From the NCBI GenBank assembly GCA_029012425.1, contig JAQXMB010000042.1:1-64000 (forward strand): a stretch of DNA of 64,000 nt. Direction: 5' to 3'. Numbering within the stretch: the first letter of the stretch is position 1; each line of letters opens with the position of its first letter. The notes beneath the pieces are model-generated. The model saw nothing but the letters and a program-made list of their open reading frames with translations. It was not told the origin of the DNA and made no database searches. Origin of the DNA: a bacterium. Its GTDB lineage: Bacteria; Bacillota; Clostridia; Lachnospirales; Lachnospiraceae. A program made the translations under genes and the position numbers. Positions 49,476 through 59,824 of this stretch are shown piece by piece.

Positions 49476-50669
49476 TTACTGCTCATACTTCTCAACGATT
49501 GTAGAGCATCCCATTCCACCACCGATACACAGTGTAGCAAGACCCTTCTTAGCCTCAGGTCTCTTCTGCATCTCGTGTAACAATGTAACAAGGATACGAC
49601 AACCGGATGCACCAACCGGATGTCCGAGTGCGATAGCACCACCGTTAACATTTACCTTGCTCATATCGAAGTTCAGATCTCTTGCAACTGCGATAGACTG
49701 TGCAGCGAATGCCTCGTTTGCCTCAACAAGGTCCATATCCTCAATGGTAAGACCGGTCTTAGCAAATACCTTTCTGGTAGATGCAACAGGACCAACACCC
49801 ATAATCTCGGGCTCAACTCCGCCAAGAGCTCCGCCTACCCATGTAGCCATAGGAGTGATTCCCAATTCTTTTGCCTTCTCTTCGCTCATAACAACAACTG
49901 CTGCAGCACCGTCGTTGATTCCTGAAGCGTTACCAGCGGTAACAAGTCCACCCTGCTTTCCTGAGCAGCACTTCAAGTTGCCAAGGCTCTCAGCGGTTGT
50001 TCCGGGACGAGGTCCCTCATCCTTAACAAAGTCAACGATTTCTTTCTTAACCTTAACAGGTACGGGAACGATCTCATCATCAAACTTGCCGGCTGCGATA
50101 GCTGCTTCGCACTTCTGCTGGCTGTTTGCAGAGAACTCATCTAACTCCTCACGGGTAATGCCATATTTATCACAAACATTCTCAGCAGTAATCATCATGT
50201 GATACTGGTTAAAGGCGTCTGTCAATGCATCGTTAACCATTGTATCAATGATTGTAGCATTGTTCATACGATATCCAAAACGAGCCTTTGTCATAGCGTA
50301 AGGAGCCATTGACATATTCTCCATACCACCTGCTACAACGATATCAGACTGGCCTGCAAGAATCTGAGCAGCTGCCTCATTTACACACTTCAGACCAGAG
50401 CCGCATACAACATTCAAGGTAACTGCGGGAACCTCAATCGGTAAACCGGCCTTGATAGAAGCCTGACGAGCTACATTCTGTCCCTGAGCTGCCTGAATTA
50501 CACATCCCATTAATACTTCGTCAACCTGCTCAGGCTTAACACCTGCTCTCTTGATTGCCTCTTTGATTACGATTGCACCTAACTCTGCTGCAGGGGTGTT
50601 GCTTAATGCACCACCCATTTTGCCGATTGCAGTACGGCAAGCTGATGCGATTACTACTTTGTTTGCCAT
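49476..50669 (-). CDS. thl: Acetyl-CoA acetyltransferase (thiolase)
   Basis: [15 protein letters not shown] active Cys, [34 protein letters not shown]. Confidence 0.96.
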   Translation of the reverse strand: MANKVVIASACRTAIGKMGGALSNTPAAELGAIVIKEAIKRAGVKPEQVDEVLMGCVIQAAQGQNVARQASIKAGLPIEVPAVTLNVVCGSGLKCVNEAAAQILAGQSDIVVAGGMENMSMAPYAMTKARFGYRMNNATIIDTMVNDALTDAFNQYHMMITAENVCDKYGITREELDEFSANSQQKCEAAIAAGKFDDEIVPVPVKVKKEIVDFVKDEGPRPGTTAESLGNLKCCSGKQGGLVTAGNASGINDGAAAVVVMSEEKAKELGITPMATWVGGALGGVEPEIMGVGPVASTRKVFAKTGLTIEDMDLVEANEAFAAQSIAVARDLNFDMSKVNVNGGAIALGHPVGASGCRILVTLLHEMQKRPEAKKGLATLCIGGGMGCSTIVEKYEQ

Positions 50670-50853
50670 TTTTTCGTTCTCCTTTTCTTAATTATGCTGT
50701 TAATTTTTTAACAATCTTTCAGAAAAAATAAATGCTCTTTCGAGCTTCTGTAGGTAGATTGTACCATGAACCTGTGTCCTTTGCAACTGAAATCTGGAAA
50801 GATTTCATAAAAAAGAGCTATATTTTGTCAAATCATACAAACTGTCAATCACA

Positions 50854-50882
50854 TTGTCATTTATGGGTATCTGTGCTACAAT
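50854..50882 (+). promoter_or_regulatory. Sigma-A-like promoter upstream of the HD-GYP-like gene
   Basis: TTGTCA - 17 nt - TACAAT. Confidence 0.6.
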
Positions 50883-50908
50883 TCTATCATTGAGGGGGAA
50901 CTGAAACT

Positions 50909-52108
50909 ATGAAATTTTATAAACCTGAACAGCTGCGTGAGGGGATGCGCCTGGCGAAACCGGTCTACAACCGACAGGGTGTTCTTCTTTATGAGCGTGG
51001 CGATATACTGACATCAAACATGATCAGTAATATTCTGCACTTCGGGCTGCTTGGTGTTCTCATTCTTGACCCGGATGAGACCCTGACTCCTGTCAGTGCC
51101 ACAGAGCAAAAAATTGAGATGCTTCAGACAAGCTGCATGTTCCGCCTGCGGGATTGCCTGATTGCAATCAGCAAAGGACATAAACCTCAGGATCTTCATC
51201 CTTTAGTTGAACACATCTGCAGTCAGATCTGTTCCATCCGCGGGCGTCTAAGCTTTTCACAAACGCTTCGAAGCAGCGAGGATTACAATTATAAGCATGC
51301 CGTATGCACAGCCATGCTCTGTGCAATGATTGCAAGAAATCTGGATTACCCGACAGAATCCATGCATGATCTCGTGTCGGCAGCCCTTCTTTCCGATTTT
51401 GGATACCTGTATGTTCCTAAAAATATATTGGAGAAAAAGGAGTCCTCGTTTACCCGTATTGATCTTGTAACGATGGATCAGTACCGCGAAAAGGCGCTTC
51501 ATCTGCTTCAGCAGCAAAGCAATCCGTATGCACTTGGGGAGGATACCTTTACGATATTAAATCAGTTCTTGGGAGTACAGCGAAAGGAGAATCCTCATCT
51601 GAACACTTCCATGTGGCTGCTCTCCACGAGAATTCTTATGGTGGCAGATAAATATGACCGCATGACCGCCATGAGCTTAAACCATAGTCCGAAATCATTG
51701 CTGGCTGCGCTCAGACATCTGCGAGCAATGGATGGAATTTATGATTCGATTGTTGTTGATGCGCTCTCTGACTCGCTTGTCATCTTAAGTGTCGGTCAAA
51801 GTGTTACACTGAGCAATCAGAGTCTTGCAACCGTCCTCTCCGTCAATGAAGAGGATCCGTTATATCCGCAGGTTCTCGATGCAGGCAACAATAAGGTATA
51901 TGATCTTGGAAGCCCGAAGCTTCGCGATATCATAGAAATCACAGACATCGCAACAACCGTTGATCGGCGATATGTATGCGATGAGCAGACGCTCAGGCAC
52001 TTTGTCCCGGATTCCAGACTTCAGGCAACCACCCGGCGTATCCGTATGCGCCTCGAAAAAGCAAAACAACGCGAGCGCGCAAGAAAACATAAACAAAGCC
52101 CACAGTAA
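50909..52108 (+). CDS. Degenerate HD-GYP-like protein
   Basis: N-terminal LREGMRLAKPVYNRQGVLLYERGDILT; HD-fold region NYKHAVCTAMLCAMIARNL...LLSDFGYLYVPKNILEK, catalytic HD replaced by SD. Confidence 0.75.
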   Translation: MKFYKPEQLREGMRLAKPVYNRQGVLLYERGDILTSNMISNILHFGLLGVLILDPDETLTPVSATEQKIEMLQTSCMFRLRDCLIAISKGHKPQDLHPLVEHICSQICSIRGRLSFSQTLRSSEDYNYKHAVCTAMLCAMIARNLDYPTESMHDLVSAALLSDFGYLYVPKNILEKKESSFTRIDLVTMDQYREKALHLLQQQSNPYALGEDTFTILNQFLGVQRKENPHLNTSMWLLSTRILMVADKYDRMTAMSLNHSPKSLLAALRHLRAMDGIYDSIVVDALSDSLVILSVGQSVTLSNQSLATVLSVNEEDPLYPQVLDAGNNKVYDLGSPKLRDIIEITDIATTVDRRYVCDEQTLRHFVPDSRLQATTRRIRMRLEKAKQRERARKHKQSPQ

Positions 52109-52131
52109 TAAATACCGTGGGCTTTATTCAT

Positions 52132-52695
52132 TTACGATGATAACTTATTACTCATCTTTTCCGGTTGAACCAATTGTTCCCATTCATTTCTTGTGATTGC
52201 ATACGCATAGGAAATCGTATTCTTCGGGTCCGGATATTCCTTCACTTTCTTCATACCGTTGGCAATTGCTGTCGCATATGATCCGACATTTGTATATTTC
52301 ATATAGGAAAAAATCATGTCGTAATCCGTGTTTTCAAACACCCAGTCGCGGCAGGCTCTTGCCGCTTCTTTTCCCAAGCCTCTTCTCCAGTATTTTTTAT
52401 GGATATGGTATCCGATTTCCGGAAGCATCTCCCCGTCAATATTCTGAATGGAAATCCCACAGTCCCCGATAAACTCGCCGCTCTCCTTAAGCACGACCGC
52501 CCAGAGTCCGAAGCCGTATTTCTCGTAGTTGTCAAGATTCCAGATAATCCAATTTCGAGTTTTTTCTTCATCAAAAGGCGCCGGATAGTGCTGCATCGTC
52601 TCTTCGTCCGACATGATCTCATAAAGTGCATCAAAATCTTCCAATGAATAGTTTCTGAGCAGCAACCGCTCTGTTTCAATTATGTAGTCACTCAT
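52132..52695 (-). CDS. GNAT family N-acetyltransferase (RimJ/RimL-like)
   Basis: ETERLLLRNYSLEDFDALYEIMSDEE, EIGYHIHKKYWRRGLGKEAARACRDW. Confidence 0.9.
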   Translation of the reverse strand: MSDYIIETERLLLRNYSLEDFDALYEIMSDEETMQHYPAPFDEEKTRNWIIWNLDNYEKYGFGLWAVVLKESGEFIGDCGISIQNIDGEMLPEIGYHIHKKYWRRGLGKEAARACRDWVFENTDYDMIFSYMKYTNVGSYATAIANGMKKVKEYPDPKNTISYAYAITRNEWEQLVQPEKMSNKLSS

Positions 52696-52750
52696 TTCTA
52701 TATTATTATTCTCCTTCTTTCCTATCGTACCCCATCAACTTACTTTTTGG

Positions 52751-53187
52751 GGTCATGCGTACACATATAGCGCAGGCACGCTCGCGCTACTTGTCGCTGG
52801 CAGTGGTACATAAGCGCCCAAAATACGGACGCAAAGTACCAGCCGCTCCAAAGTACCTGCTGGATATATGTGTATCGCATTCCCTGTCCACGCTACGAAA
52901 AGCTTGACAAGGTCAGTGCCCGCGCTTCCATGAAGATTACTGCCAATGCCATTATTTACGCTGCCGGCAAGGTTTATGGCAGTTCCCATCAGCAGCGACA
53001 TTTGTCTGGCGCAGCGCGAGCGTATCGTAAATGTTCCGCCTGGCATATCTGAAAGCCGAAGACTATTTGTGCGTAGGACAAATCGAGTCGAGGCTGAAGG
53101 AACAGTGAGACACCGACAGGCAACCGGAGCAGGTGATGGGATGCTGCCATGATATTGCCGGCAAGGTTTGTGGCAGTTCCCATCAGG
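52751..53187. repeat. Composite structured intergenic repeat element, copy B
   Basis: Extended similarity to 32489-33030; stems 52760-52769/52865-52874, 52804-52809/52836-52841, 52814-52819/52827-52832, 53065-53070/53078-53083. Confidence 0.85.
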
Positions 53188-53191
53188 TACT

Positions 53192-54133
53192 CTATGAAAA
53201 GCTCATCGGCGTAAAGCGAAGTCCGCACACCGTCTGTTCCCCATCCGTTGCCTGAAATCCAAGATGCTCATATACTTTGACTGCATACGGAGAAGAATTA
53301 ACCGTAAACTCCTGCTTATCATATTCTTTTCGCATCGTCTCAAACAGTGCACGACCAATTCCCCGTTTGTGATAAGTAGCCTTCACAAAAAATCCTGCAA
53401 CATGCTGTGGCGCTCTTATGCTGATTGTTCCGACAAGTGCATCACCATCGAATGCACCGTAAAAGATAATCTTCTTGTTTCTCTCCTCATCATCTAAGCT
53501 CTTTCGAAATTCTGCAATGCCTTCCTGCGAGTACTCCGGTGCCTCAAACTCCAGAAATACTTCCCATGACAGCTCTAATGCAGCAGGGATTTCCTCCGGA
53601 TAAAGACGGCGAACAGTAATGCCGGCTTCCTGTCGGGTCTTTGCATACAATGCCATATCAAGCACCTGTCCGTTCTTGTATACATTGTTTTTCATAATTC
53701 CTTCAAACGCAAATCCCGCTTTTTCAAGCACACGCCTGGACGGTGCATTATACGCGTACGGTTCTGCATAAATGCGAAGAATGTCGCTCTCGGCAAACAC
53801 TTTTTCGCACAGTAATTCGACTGCCTGTGTCATCAGTCCCCTGCCCCAATATTCCTCTGCAATATAGTATCCCAGCTCCGCTGTGCGGGCATGGACATTG
53901 GACTGTCGAAACGCAGCGATACTTCCGATTGCGGTTCCGTCAAGATCAATCGCATATGCAAAGGTTTCCTTCGGGTCAGCCGCAAGCATTTGATTGATAA
54001 AAGCAAGCGCATCCTCCTCGGTAAACGGATACGGCAAACCATCACGCAGATTATTTTGTATTTTTCGATTTGATAATGCAGCTGTCATTGCTTTTGCATC
54101 TGACGCCTCCCATTTTCGGATTGAAAGCTTCAT
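53192..54133 (-). CDS. Tandem GNAT-GNAT acetyltransferase
   Basis: First GNAT ELGYYIAEEYWGRGLMTQAVELL; second GNAT AGFFVKATYHKRGIGRALFETMRKEY. Confidence 0.88.
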   Translation of the reverse strand: MKLSIRKWEASDAKAMTAALSNRKIQNNLRDGLPYPFTEEDALAFINQMLAADPKETFAYAIDLDGTAIGSIAAFRQSNVHARTAELGYYIAEEYWGRGLMTQAVELLCEKVFAESDILRIYAEPYAYNAPSRRVLEKAGFAFEGIMKNNVYKNGQVLDMALYAKTRQEAGITVRRLYPEEIPAALELSWEVFLEFEAPEYSQEGIAEFRKSLDDEERNKKIIFYGAFDGDALVGTISIRAPQHVAGFFVKATYHKRGIGRALFETMRKEYDKQEFTVNSSPYAVKVYEHLGFQATDGEQTVCGLRFTPMSFS

Positions 54134-54436
54134 CCTCTCTACCTCCTGTCAATGAATCACCAGTCTTCAAGGCTCCATTTCTCACTTTTCCTGCACCGAA
54201 ATAATATCTATCAGATGATCGGTTCTTATCCCCACTCCCTGAAAAGTAATAGACCCATTATAGTCATCACCGAATATTGTGTCAATATAAAGTTAATATT
54301 TTTTCACCCTTCGATTATGTCCACAGGAAACCTAACAACTGTCACACGATTCCTTTTCATCTGTATTGATTTACAAATGAAACTACGCTACAGATGAAAA
54401 AAGGAATCTGTGATCAAAAATATGAATCGAATGAAA

Positions 54437-55804
54437 TCAGGGAATTGGAATTGAAAAAGAAACGGTCGTTCCGGCTCCGACAACGCTGTCGCACTCAATG
54501 CGACCATCGTGCTGCTCTACGATATACCTGGAAATATTAAGTCCAAGCCCGGAGCCCGGAATATTCTGGGTTCTCGCCTTATTTCCACGGTAAAACAAAT
54601 CAAACACAAACGGCAGATCCGTCGCCTCAATTCCCTTTCCGTTGTCACGGATGCTCACAATCAGGATTTTATCCTCATATCCCGGATTCAATATTTCAAA
54701 CGAGACATGAATTGAAAGCTTCTCCCCGCCATACTTTACCGCATTGCTCACAATGTTTTGCACCACCTGCGCAATCCGGTCTGTGTCAATATCGATGAGC
54801 ACCTTGGGCGGCGTATCGTAAGTAAACTGATAGTGTTGCTGCATTGCCTCCTGCTTATACTCGTTCATCAGGTTGCCAAAAAAGCTGTCTGCAAAAACCT
54901 CCTGCTTATGAATGGACAGTTGATTCATCTGTGCCTTGGAATGCTCAAGTATATCCTCTGTCAGCTTGTTCAAAAGCTTCGCCTTATTCAGCGCATGCTC
55001 TGCTGTTTCATGAATCTTCTCCGGCGTTGTGACCACATCGTAGAGGATTTGCTCCAGATATCCGGTAATAATCGCAATCGGAGTCTTCAAATCATGCGAA
55101 ATACTTGCATACAGTGCGCGCTCCTTTTCACTGGTTCGCTGCTGGCACATCTCACGGTCTCTGATGTCATCACGCATCTTCTCAAAATCATGACAGAGTG
55201 TTCCGATTTCTCCGCTGTAGTCATAGCTGACACCTGCATCCAGATCGCCGCTTAATATATGCCTCGTAGATTGATGCAGCTCGCCAATCGGCTCCCAGAT
55301 ATCCTTTTTCATCATCCTTCCGATGCGAAGTCGCATGACAAAAATAAGAAGCAGCCAGACAAATGCCGGGGCAGCTTCCATGCCAAAAACAGTTAACAGT
55401 TTTTTCTGACGCTCCTTTGACGGATCCACAAGCAGCATACCTTTGACCTGATCTTCGTTTACAACCGGAGTGCTATAATATCTGCTGCTTCCAATCGTGC
55501 TCAAATCGGCTATCTCAGCTTGTGAATAATCATCCATCGTTGTGTACAACACTCTGCCGTCAATGTCAAAAATACAGTAGGGAAAATCTGCCATGGGCAG
55601 ACTTTCAACATCTACTGTATCTTCCTTCCATTCCTGTCGCAACGCGACCAAAAAACGGTTCATCTGTACTCGTACATCCCGCTCGTCTGCGGTATAGCTG
55701 ATGTGATAGTACGCCACAAAAAGTAGGTGCCCCATCAAAAATACGGTAAAGATCATGCTGATTGCTTCATTGATAAAGAGTTTTTTTCGAATTACATCTC
55801 CCAT
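54437..55804 (-). CDS. Sensor histidine kinase (HAMP-HisKA-HATPase)
   Basis: LYASISHDLKTPIAIITGYLEQI, NIVSNAVKYGG, DNGKGI, GSGLGLNISRYIVEQHDG. Confidence 0.95.
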   Translation of the reverse strand: MGDVIRKKLFINEAISMIFTVFLMGHLLFVAYYHISYTADERDVRVQMNRFLVALRQEWKEDTVDVESLPMADFPYCIFDIDGRVLYTTMDDYSQAEIADLSTIGSSRYYSTPVVNEDQVKGMLLVDPSKERQKKLLTVFGMEAAPAFVWLLLIFVMRLRIGRMMKKDIWEPIGELHQSTRHILSGDLDAGVSYDYSGEIGTLCHDFEKMRDDIRDREMCQQRTSEKERALYASISHDLKTPIAIITGYLEQILYDVVTTPEKIHETAEHALNKAKLLNKLTEDILEHSKAQMNQLSIHKQEVFADSFFGNLMNEYKQEAMQQHYQFTYDTPPKVLIDIDTDRIAQVVQNIVSNAVKYGGEKLSIHVSFEILNPGYEDKILIVSIRDNGKGIEATDLPFVFDLFYRGNKARTQNIPGSGLGLNISRYIVEQHDGRIECDSVVGAGTTVSFSIPIP

Positions 55805-56478
55805 TTATATCCTGCTCCCCAGACCGTTTTTATGTAGCAGGCACCGGCGCCTACCATCTTCTCACGGATTCTTCCGATGTATACGGTAATCGTATTCTCA
55901 TCAATATACTCTGCACATCCCCACACCGCATCGAGCAGCTGGCCTTTCGAAAACACGCGCGAAGGATGAGATGCCAGATAATCCAACAGTTGAAATTCGC
56001 GCGTTGTAAGTTCGATTTCCTTTCCGCACACCCAGACTCTGTAAGAGAGTCTGTCAATCTCCACCTCACCGACAACAATCCGTTTGTCCTCATCCTTGGG
56101 CTTTGAAAAAGAAGTATAACGGCGGATATGAGATTTGATTCTTGCAAGAAGCTCCGGCATCGAAAATGGCTTCTCGATATAATCGTCCGCACCGATTCCC
56201 AGTGACAGCATCTTGTCCATCTCGCTGTTTTTCGCTGAGACAATCATAATCGGCGCCACCGATTTGGTGCGCACCACGCGACATACCTCAAAACCGTCTG
56301 CCTTCGGCAGCATGAGGTCTAACAGTATCAATGTCGGGTTCGTCTCCTCGGCAAGACGAATTCCCTCCTCACCGTCAGATGCGACGATTACCTCATAGCC
56401 TTCCTTCCGCAGAAAACCGACCGTGATTTCCTGTAGCTCGGTATCATCTTCAATTAACAGAATTCTCTCACCCGCCAT
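55792..56478 (-). CDS. OmpR-family response regulator
   Basis: LLIEDDTELQEITVGFLRKEGYEV, LDLMLPKADGFEVCR, ELTTREFQLLDYLASHPSRVFSKGQLLDAVWG. Confidence 0.96.
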   Translation of the reverse strand: MAGERILLIEDDTELQEITVGFLRKEGYEVIVASDGEEGIRLAEETNPTLILLDLMLPKADGFEVCRVVRTKSVAPIMIVSAKNSEMDKMLSLGIGADDYIEKPFSMPELLARIKSHIRRYTSFSKPKDEDKRIVVGEVEIDRLSYRVWVCGKEIELTTREFQLLDYLASHPSRVFSKGQLLDAVWGCAEYIDENTITVYIGRIREKMVGAGACYIKTVWGAGYKWEM

Positions 56479-56489
56479 GCTGCTCCTCC

Positions 56490-57245
56490 TTACCAGTTAT
56501 GCTCCTTTAAGAAGGTATAAACTGTATTTTCTCTCTCCTTCTTTGCCTCTTCTGTATAACGGCCAAGGTTCAAATCTCCGACAATTCTTCCATCCTCTAA
56601 GTACAAAAGTCTAGTTGCTCTGGCTGCTGCCTTAAGGTCATGCGTTACCATGACAATTGACTGCCCCTTGGCATTCAGTTCTGTGAGCACATCCAGCACC
56701 TGTTTTCCCATCGAAGAATTCAATGCTCCGGTCGGCTCATCTCCGAAAATCACACCGGCTCCGGTAATCAGTGCTCTTGCGATTGCAACGCGCTGCTTCA
56801 TTCCACCGGAAATTTCTGCCGGATACTTCTGCGCAACATCGCTAAGACCCATCTGTTCTAAGAGCTCTCTCGTCTTTTGATTTACCTCTTCCTTAGGTGC
56901 CGTACCGTAACCACAGTAAGCGATATTCTCAAACACATTCAAATCCGAGAGCAGATTCATGCTCTGGAAAATGAACGAAATCTTGTTTTTTCTGATTTGT
57001 GCCGCTCTCTTCTCGCTGATTCCGGCAATGTTTTCACCGTATAACAGCACTTCTCCGGAGGTCGGCGCATCCATCGTTGAAAGCGAATACAACAGTGTTG
57101 ATTTACCGCTTCCGCTACTTCCCATTATAATCGTAAAATCCCCCTCGTAAATAGATATATTGATATTTTTCAACACATTGTTCGCATTTTTTCCTACGAC
57201 AAAGCTCTTGCACAAATCCTTGGTTTCAATAATTGTTTTTTTCAT
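56490..57245 (-). CDS. ABC transporter ATP-binding protein (MacB/LolD-like)
   Basis: GSSGSGKSTLLY Walker A, EISGGMKQRVAIARALI signature; start MKKTIIETKDLCKSF. Confidence 0.95.
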   Translation of the reverse strand: MKKTIIETKDLCKSFVVGKNANNVLKNINISIYEGDFTIIMGSSGSGKSTLLYSLSTMDAPTSGEVLLYGENIAGISEKRAAQIRKNKISFIFQSMNLLSDLNVFENIAYCGYGTAPKEEVNQKTRELLEQMGLSDVAQKYPAEISGGMKQRVAIARALITGAGVIFGDEPTGALNSSMGKQVLDVLTELNAKGQSIVMVTHDLKAAARATRLLYLEDGRIVGDLNLGRYTEEAKKERENTVYTFLKEHNW

Positions 57246-57337
57246 TTTTCTGCTCCAATCTGCCCATATCTGTGGGCAATCCATTTCTTATCCGTATCAA
57301 TTCAGGTCTCCGTCCCGATTCCGTTCATTTGATACGA

Positions 57338-59635
57338 TTATTCTTCCATCAGTTCCACAGGTTTAATTTTTCTAATCGACTGTAGCATCACAAGCGCGAT
57401 CAGCATCAGTACCACATAGGTTACACCGCCAACGGTTGCCGGCAGCCAGAATGGCTTTCGAATATAAAACACGCCGCACGCCAATGAGAATAGAATCGGT
57501 GAGAGTATTTCATTTAATATCACCGTAATGATCATTGCAATCGCATACTGAATGGTAAGGCTTACAAGACTTTCCCGAATGATATAGCCGGTCGTAAATC
57601 CCATTGCTTTCTGGATACCGTATTTTCTTCTGTTTTCCTTTATCTGTGTGTGAATCAGGTTCACAATATTTAAGATACTAAACGCTGCAAATGCCGCAAA
57701 CAGTACGACGCAGATTGGATTGGCAATCTCTCCTACCGTATCGCCCTCCCGCTCCACGAAATTGAAGTCCGTAAACATCAGACTTCCGGGAACTGCTTTT
57801 TCAAACTCTGCAGCGAAGGTATCATAGTCAATGCCATCCTTCAAAAATACGAGTATTGTCTGGTAATCCACATGATATCCAAGCTCCTCGAAATCTTCAT
57901 CCAAAAGATAGAAGCTTGCGCCACCTTTCATCATTGCGCTGTAGCTTCCGACGATCAGACACCTGATTTGTTTGTCACCGTTGCTGACTTTGATATAATC
58001 CCCAACCTTTTTATCGACCTCCGATAAAAACTGCTCGGATGCTGCTATCTCATGTCGTTCTAAACAGATGCGCCCCTTGGTAAACGGAACCGTCTCATAG
58101 CGCTCCTCTGTAAAATTATCATAGATCATCGGATGCGCTTCCTCACTACTCCACTCGGTTCCTTCAATTTCCATTCCGCTACACTCAGGATCTAACTCAA
58201 GCTGCACATAATCAACTACATCGTCAGAATTCTGAATATAGGAAAGTGCATCCTCGTTACCCATTGTCTTAATCATACAATCATATTCGGGAAGATTCTC
58301 CCAGATGGTGCGATCCTCGGCGTAATTCGCCAACGTCAGCGCCACCTCCCCGGCCATCACATCAATGTAGACAGAGACGGTAAGAATCATAATAATGAGT
58401 AAGCTCATTCCTTTGCGCTTCCACATACCGTTGATTGCCATCGATACGCTTGAAGCTGCACTCGGAATCAAAGACTTGCTAAGCTTCTCCTCAGAAGATA
58501 ACATCTGCAGATTCATTGCCTGAATCGGGGAGATTGTACGAATCTTTTTTAATTCTCCGGAAACATTCAACCAAAGCACAACACATATAAACACAACAGC
58601 CGCCATACCGATGAAAGTTGTGTATTCGGTCAGCACAAATGCTTTGTTTCCGCCCAATACGACTTTTCCAAGATAATCTGCCAGCGGTCTTGCCAAAAAC
58701 ATTCCCGGAATCATGCCAATCACGCCTGATACCATATATGCTGATAAATAAATCTTCTTAATCTCATCGTTGTCTCTTCCAAGCGCCTTGTAAATTCCAA
58801 TCATCTGATATTCTTTTGCAATCGTTGCCCGAACCAGATAACGGAATACGATAACAGAAACCGCAAGTATGATTAGAGCTGCAACCACTCCGACTCCGCC
58901 AAAGATTCCGGTAAGAATCGATAAGCACATCTTTAAGGTTGCGCGGTCAATCATAAACATCTTGGCTGCAGTAAATTCATCCGGCAAAATCTCCTGAAAC
59001 TCCTTTAAGGAAATATCGGTATCATCCACATAGAGATCTAATGCGTATCCGTCTGTTCCATCGATTTCCTCTAAGGTCCTGTCGTTGAAATAATACGGAT
59101 AGTTGTCAATAAATCCGGAACTGCAAATTGCCGAGTTTACAATTGCACTGATTTTATAGGTTTTTCCGGTTCCAATCTTGAATGAATCGCCAACCTTCAT
59201 ATCATAGGCCTTTGCACAAATATTGGTGATCCATACCTCACCGTCTTCCGGTGCCTTCTTCTCTTCTCCATCCATCACAGAGATGGCATAATCAACCTTG
59301 TCGATATCCTCTATTGCATATGCAAAGGAACCTTCATTCGGTATCTTTTCGCCTTCACAATAAAAGGCATCCGTTAAGTACTTGGCATTTCGCTTCTGCA
59401 TTTTGGTAATAACCGAAGATGCCACCTCATCATTTTCGATGAGCTCCTCACAATCCTCGCGCGCCGATACGGTAAAAGCCATCGGACAATTGTCCGCACT
59501 GTAATAGCTTTCTACAAACCGCTGCGTCTCAAGTGTGAACGATACACACGCTGTCAAAATCATTGCCGCCATCATTGTAAGCAGCATGATAATGAAAAAC
59601 TGGGTTTTTCTCATTACAATCTTTCTAAACCACAT
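57338..59635 (-). CDS. ABC transporter permease, FtsX-like
   Basis: Two FtsX-like segments (ATIAKEYQMIGIYKALGRDNDEI; ENRRKYGIQKAMGFTTGYI), C-terminal RKIKPVELMEE. Confidence 0.92.
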   Translation of the reverse strand: MWFRKIVMRKTQFFIIMLLTMMAAMILTACVSFTLETQRFVESYYSADNCPMAFTVSAREDCEELIENDEVASSVITKMQKRNAKYLTDAFYCEGEKIPNEGSFAYAIEDIDKVDYAISVMDGEEKKAPEDGEVWITNICAKAYDMKVGDSFKIGTGKTYKISAIVNSAICSSGFIDNYPYYFNDRTLEEIDGTDGYALDLYVDDTDISLKEFQEILPDEFTAAKMFMIDRATLKMCLSILTGIFGGVGVVAALIILAVSVIVFRYLVRATIAKEYQMIGIYKALGRDNDEIKKIYLSAYMVSGVIGMIPGMFLARPLADYLGKVVLGGNKAFVLTEYTTFIGMAAVVFICVVLWLNVSGELKKIRTISPIQAMNLQMLSSEEKLSKSLIPSAASSVSMAINGMWKRKGMSLLIIMILTVSVYIDVMAGEVALTLANYAEDRTIWENLPEYDCMIKTMGNEDALSYIQNSDDVVDYVQLELDPECSGMEIEGTEWSSEEAHPMIYDNFTEERYETVPFTKGRICLERHEIAASEQFLSEVDKKVGDYIKVSNGDKQIRCLIVGSYSAMMKGGASFYLLDEDFEELGYHVDYQTILVFLKDGIDYDTFAAEFEKAVPGSLMFTDFNFVEREGDTVGEIANPICVVLFAAFAAFSILNIVNLIHTQIKENRRKYGIQKAMGFTTGYIIRESLVSLTIQYAIAMIITVILNEILSPILFSLACGVFYIRKPFWLPATVGGVTYVVLMLIALVMLQSIRKIKPVELMEE

Positions 59636-59658
59636 TTCTGTTCTCCTCCTTTATTATT

Positions 59659-59726
59659 CAAGAACGCCTATGCGTTCTTGCTGCGGAATGCGCGTCAGCT
59701 TGTCTGACATCTTCGCTTCCCATTCC
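59659..59726 (-). other. Structured leader upstream of the ABC permease
   Basis: CAAGAACGC-CTAT-GCGTTCTTG hairpin adjacent to the SD; GGAATG[...GTCAG/CTGAC...]CATTCC nested stem. Confidence 0.5.
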
Positions 59727-59824
59727 TGTAATCCTAGGATAACAGACCCATCTAACACAAAAATATCACAAATATAAACAAATAATAACAAAAAAGGAAG
59801 CAAATCATCTGCTTCCCTTTCTAA

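Noticed and set aside
52753-53228. Overlapping minus ORFs of 97 and 79 aa in composite element B
   Set aside because: Same reasoning; they reflect the repeated element rather than conserved protein coding, and the second runs into the GNAT 3' end in another frame.
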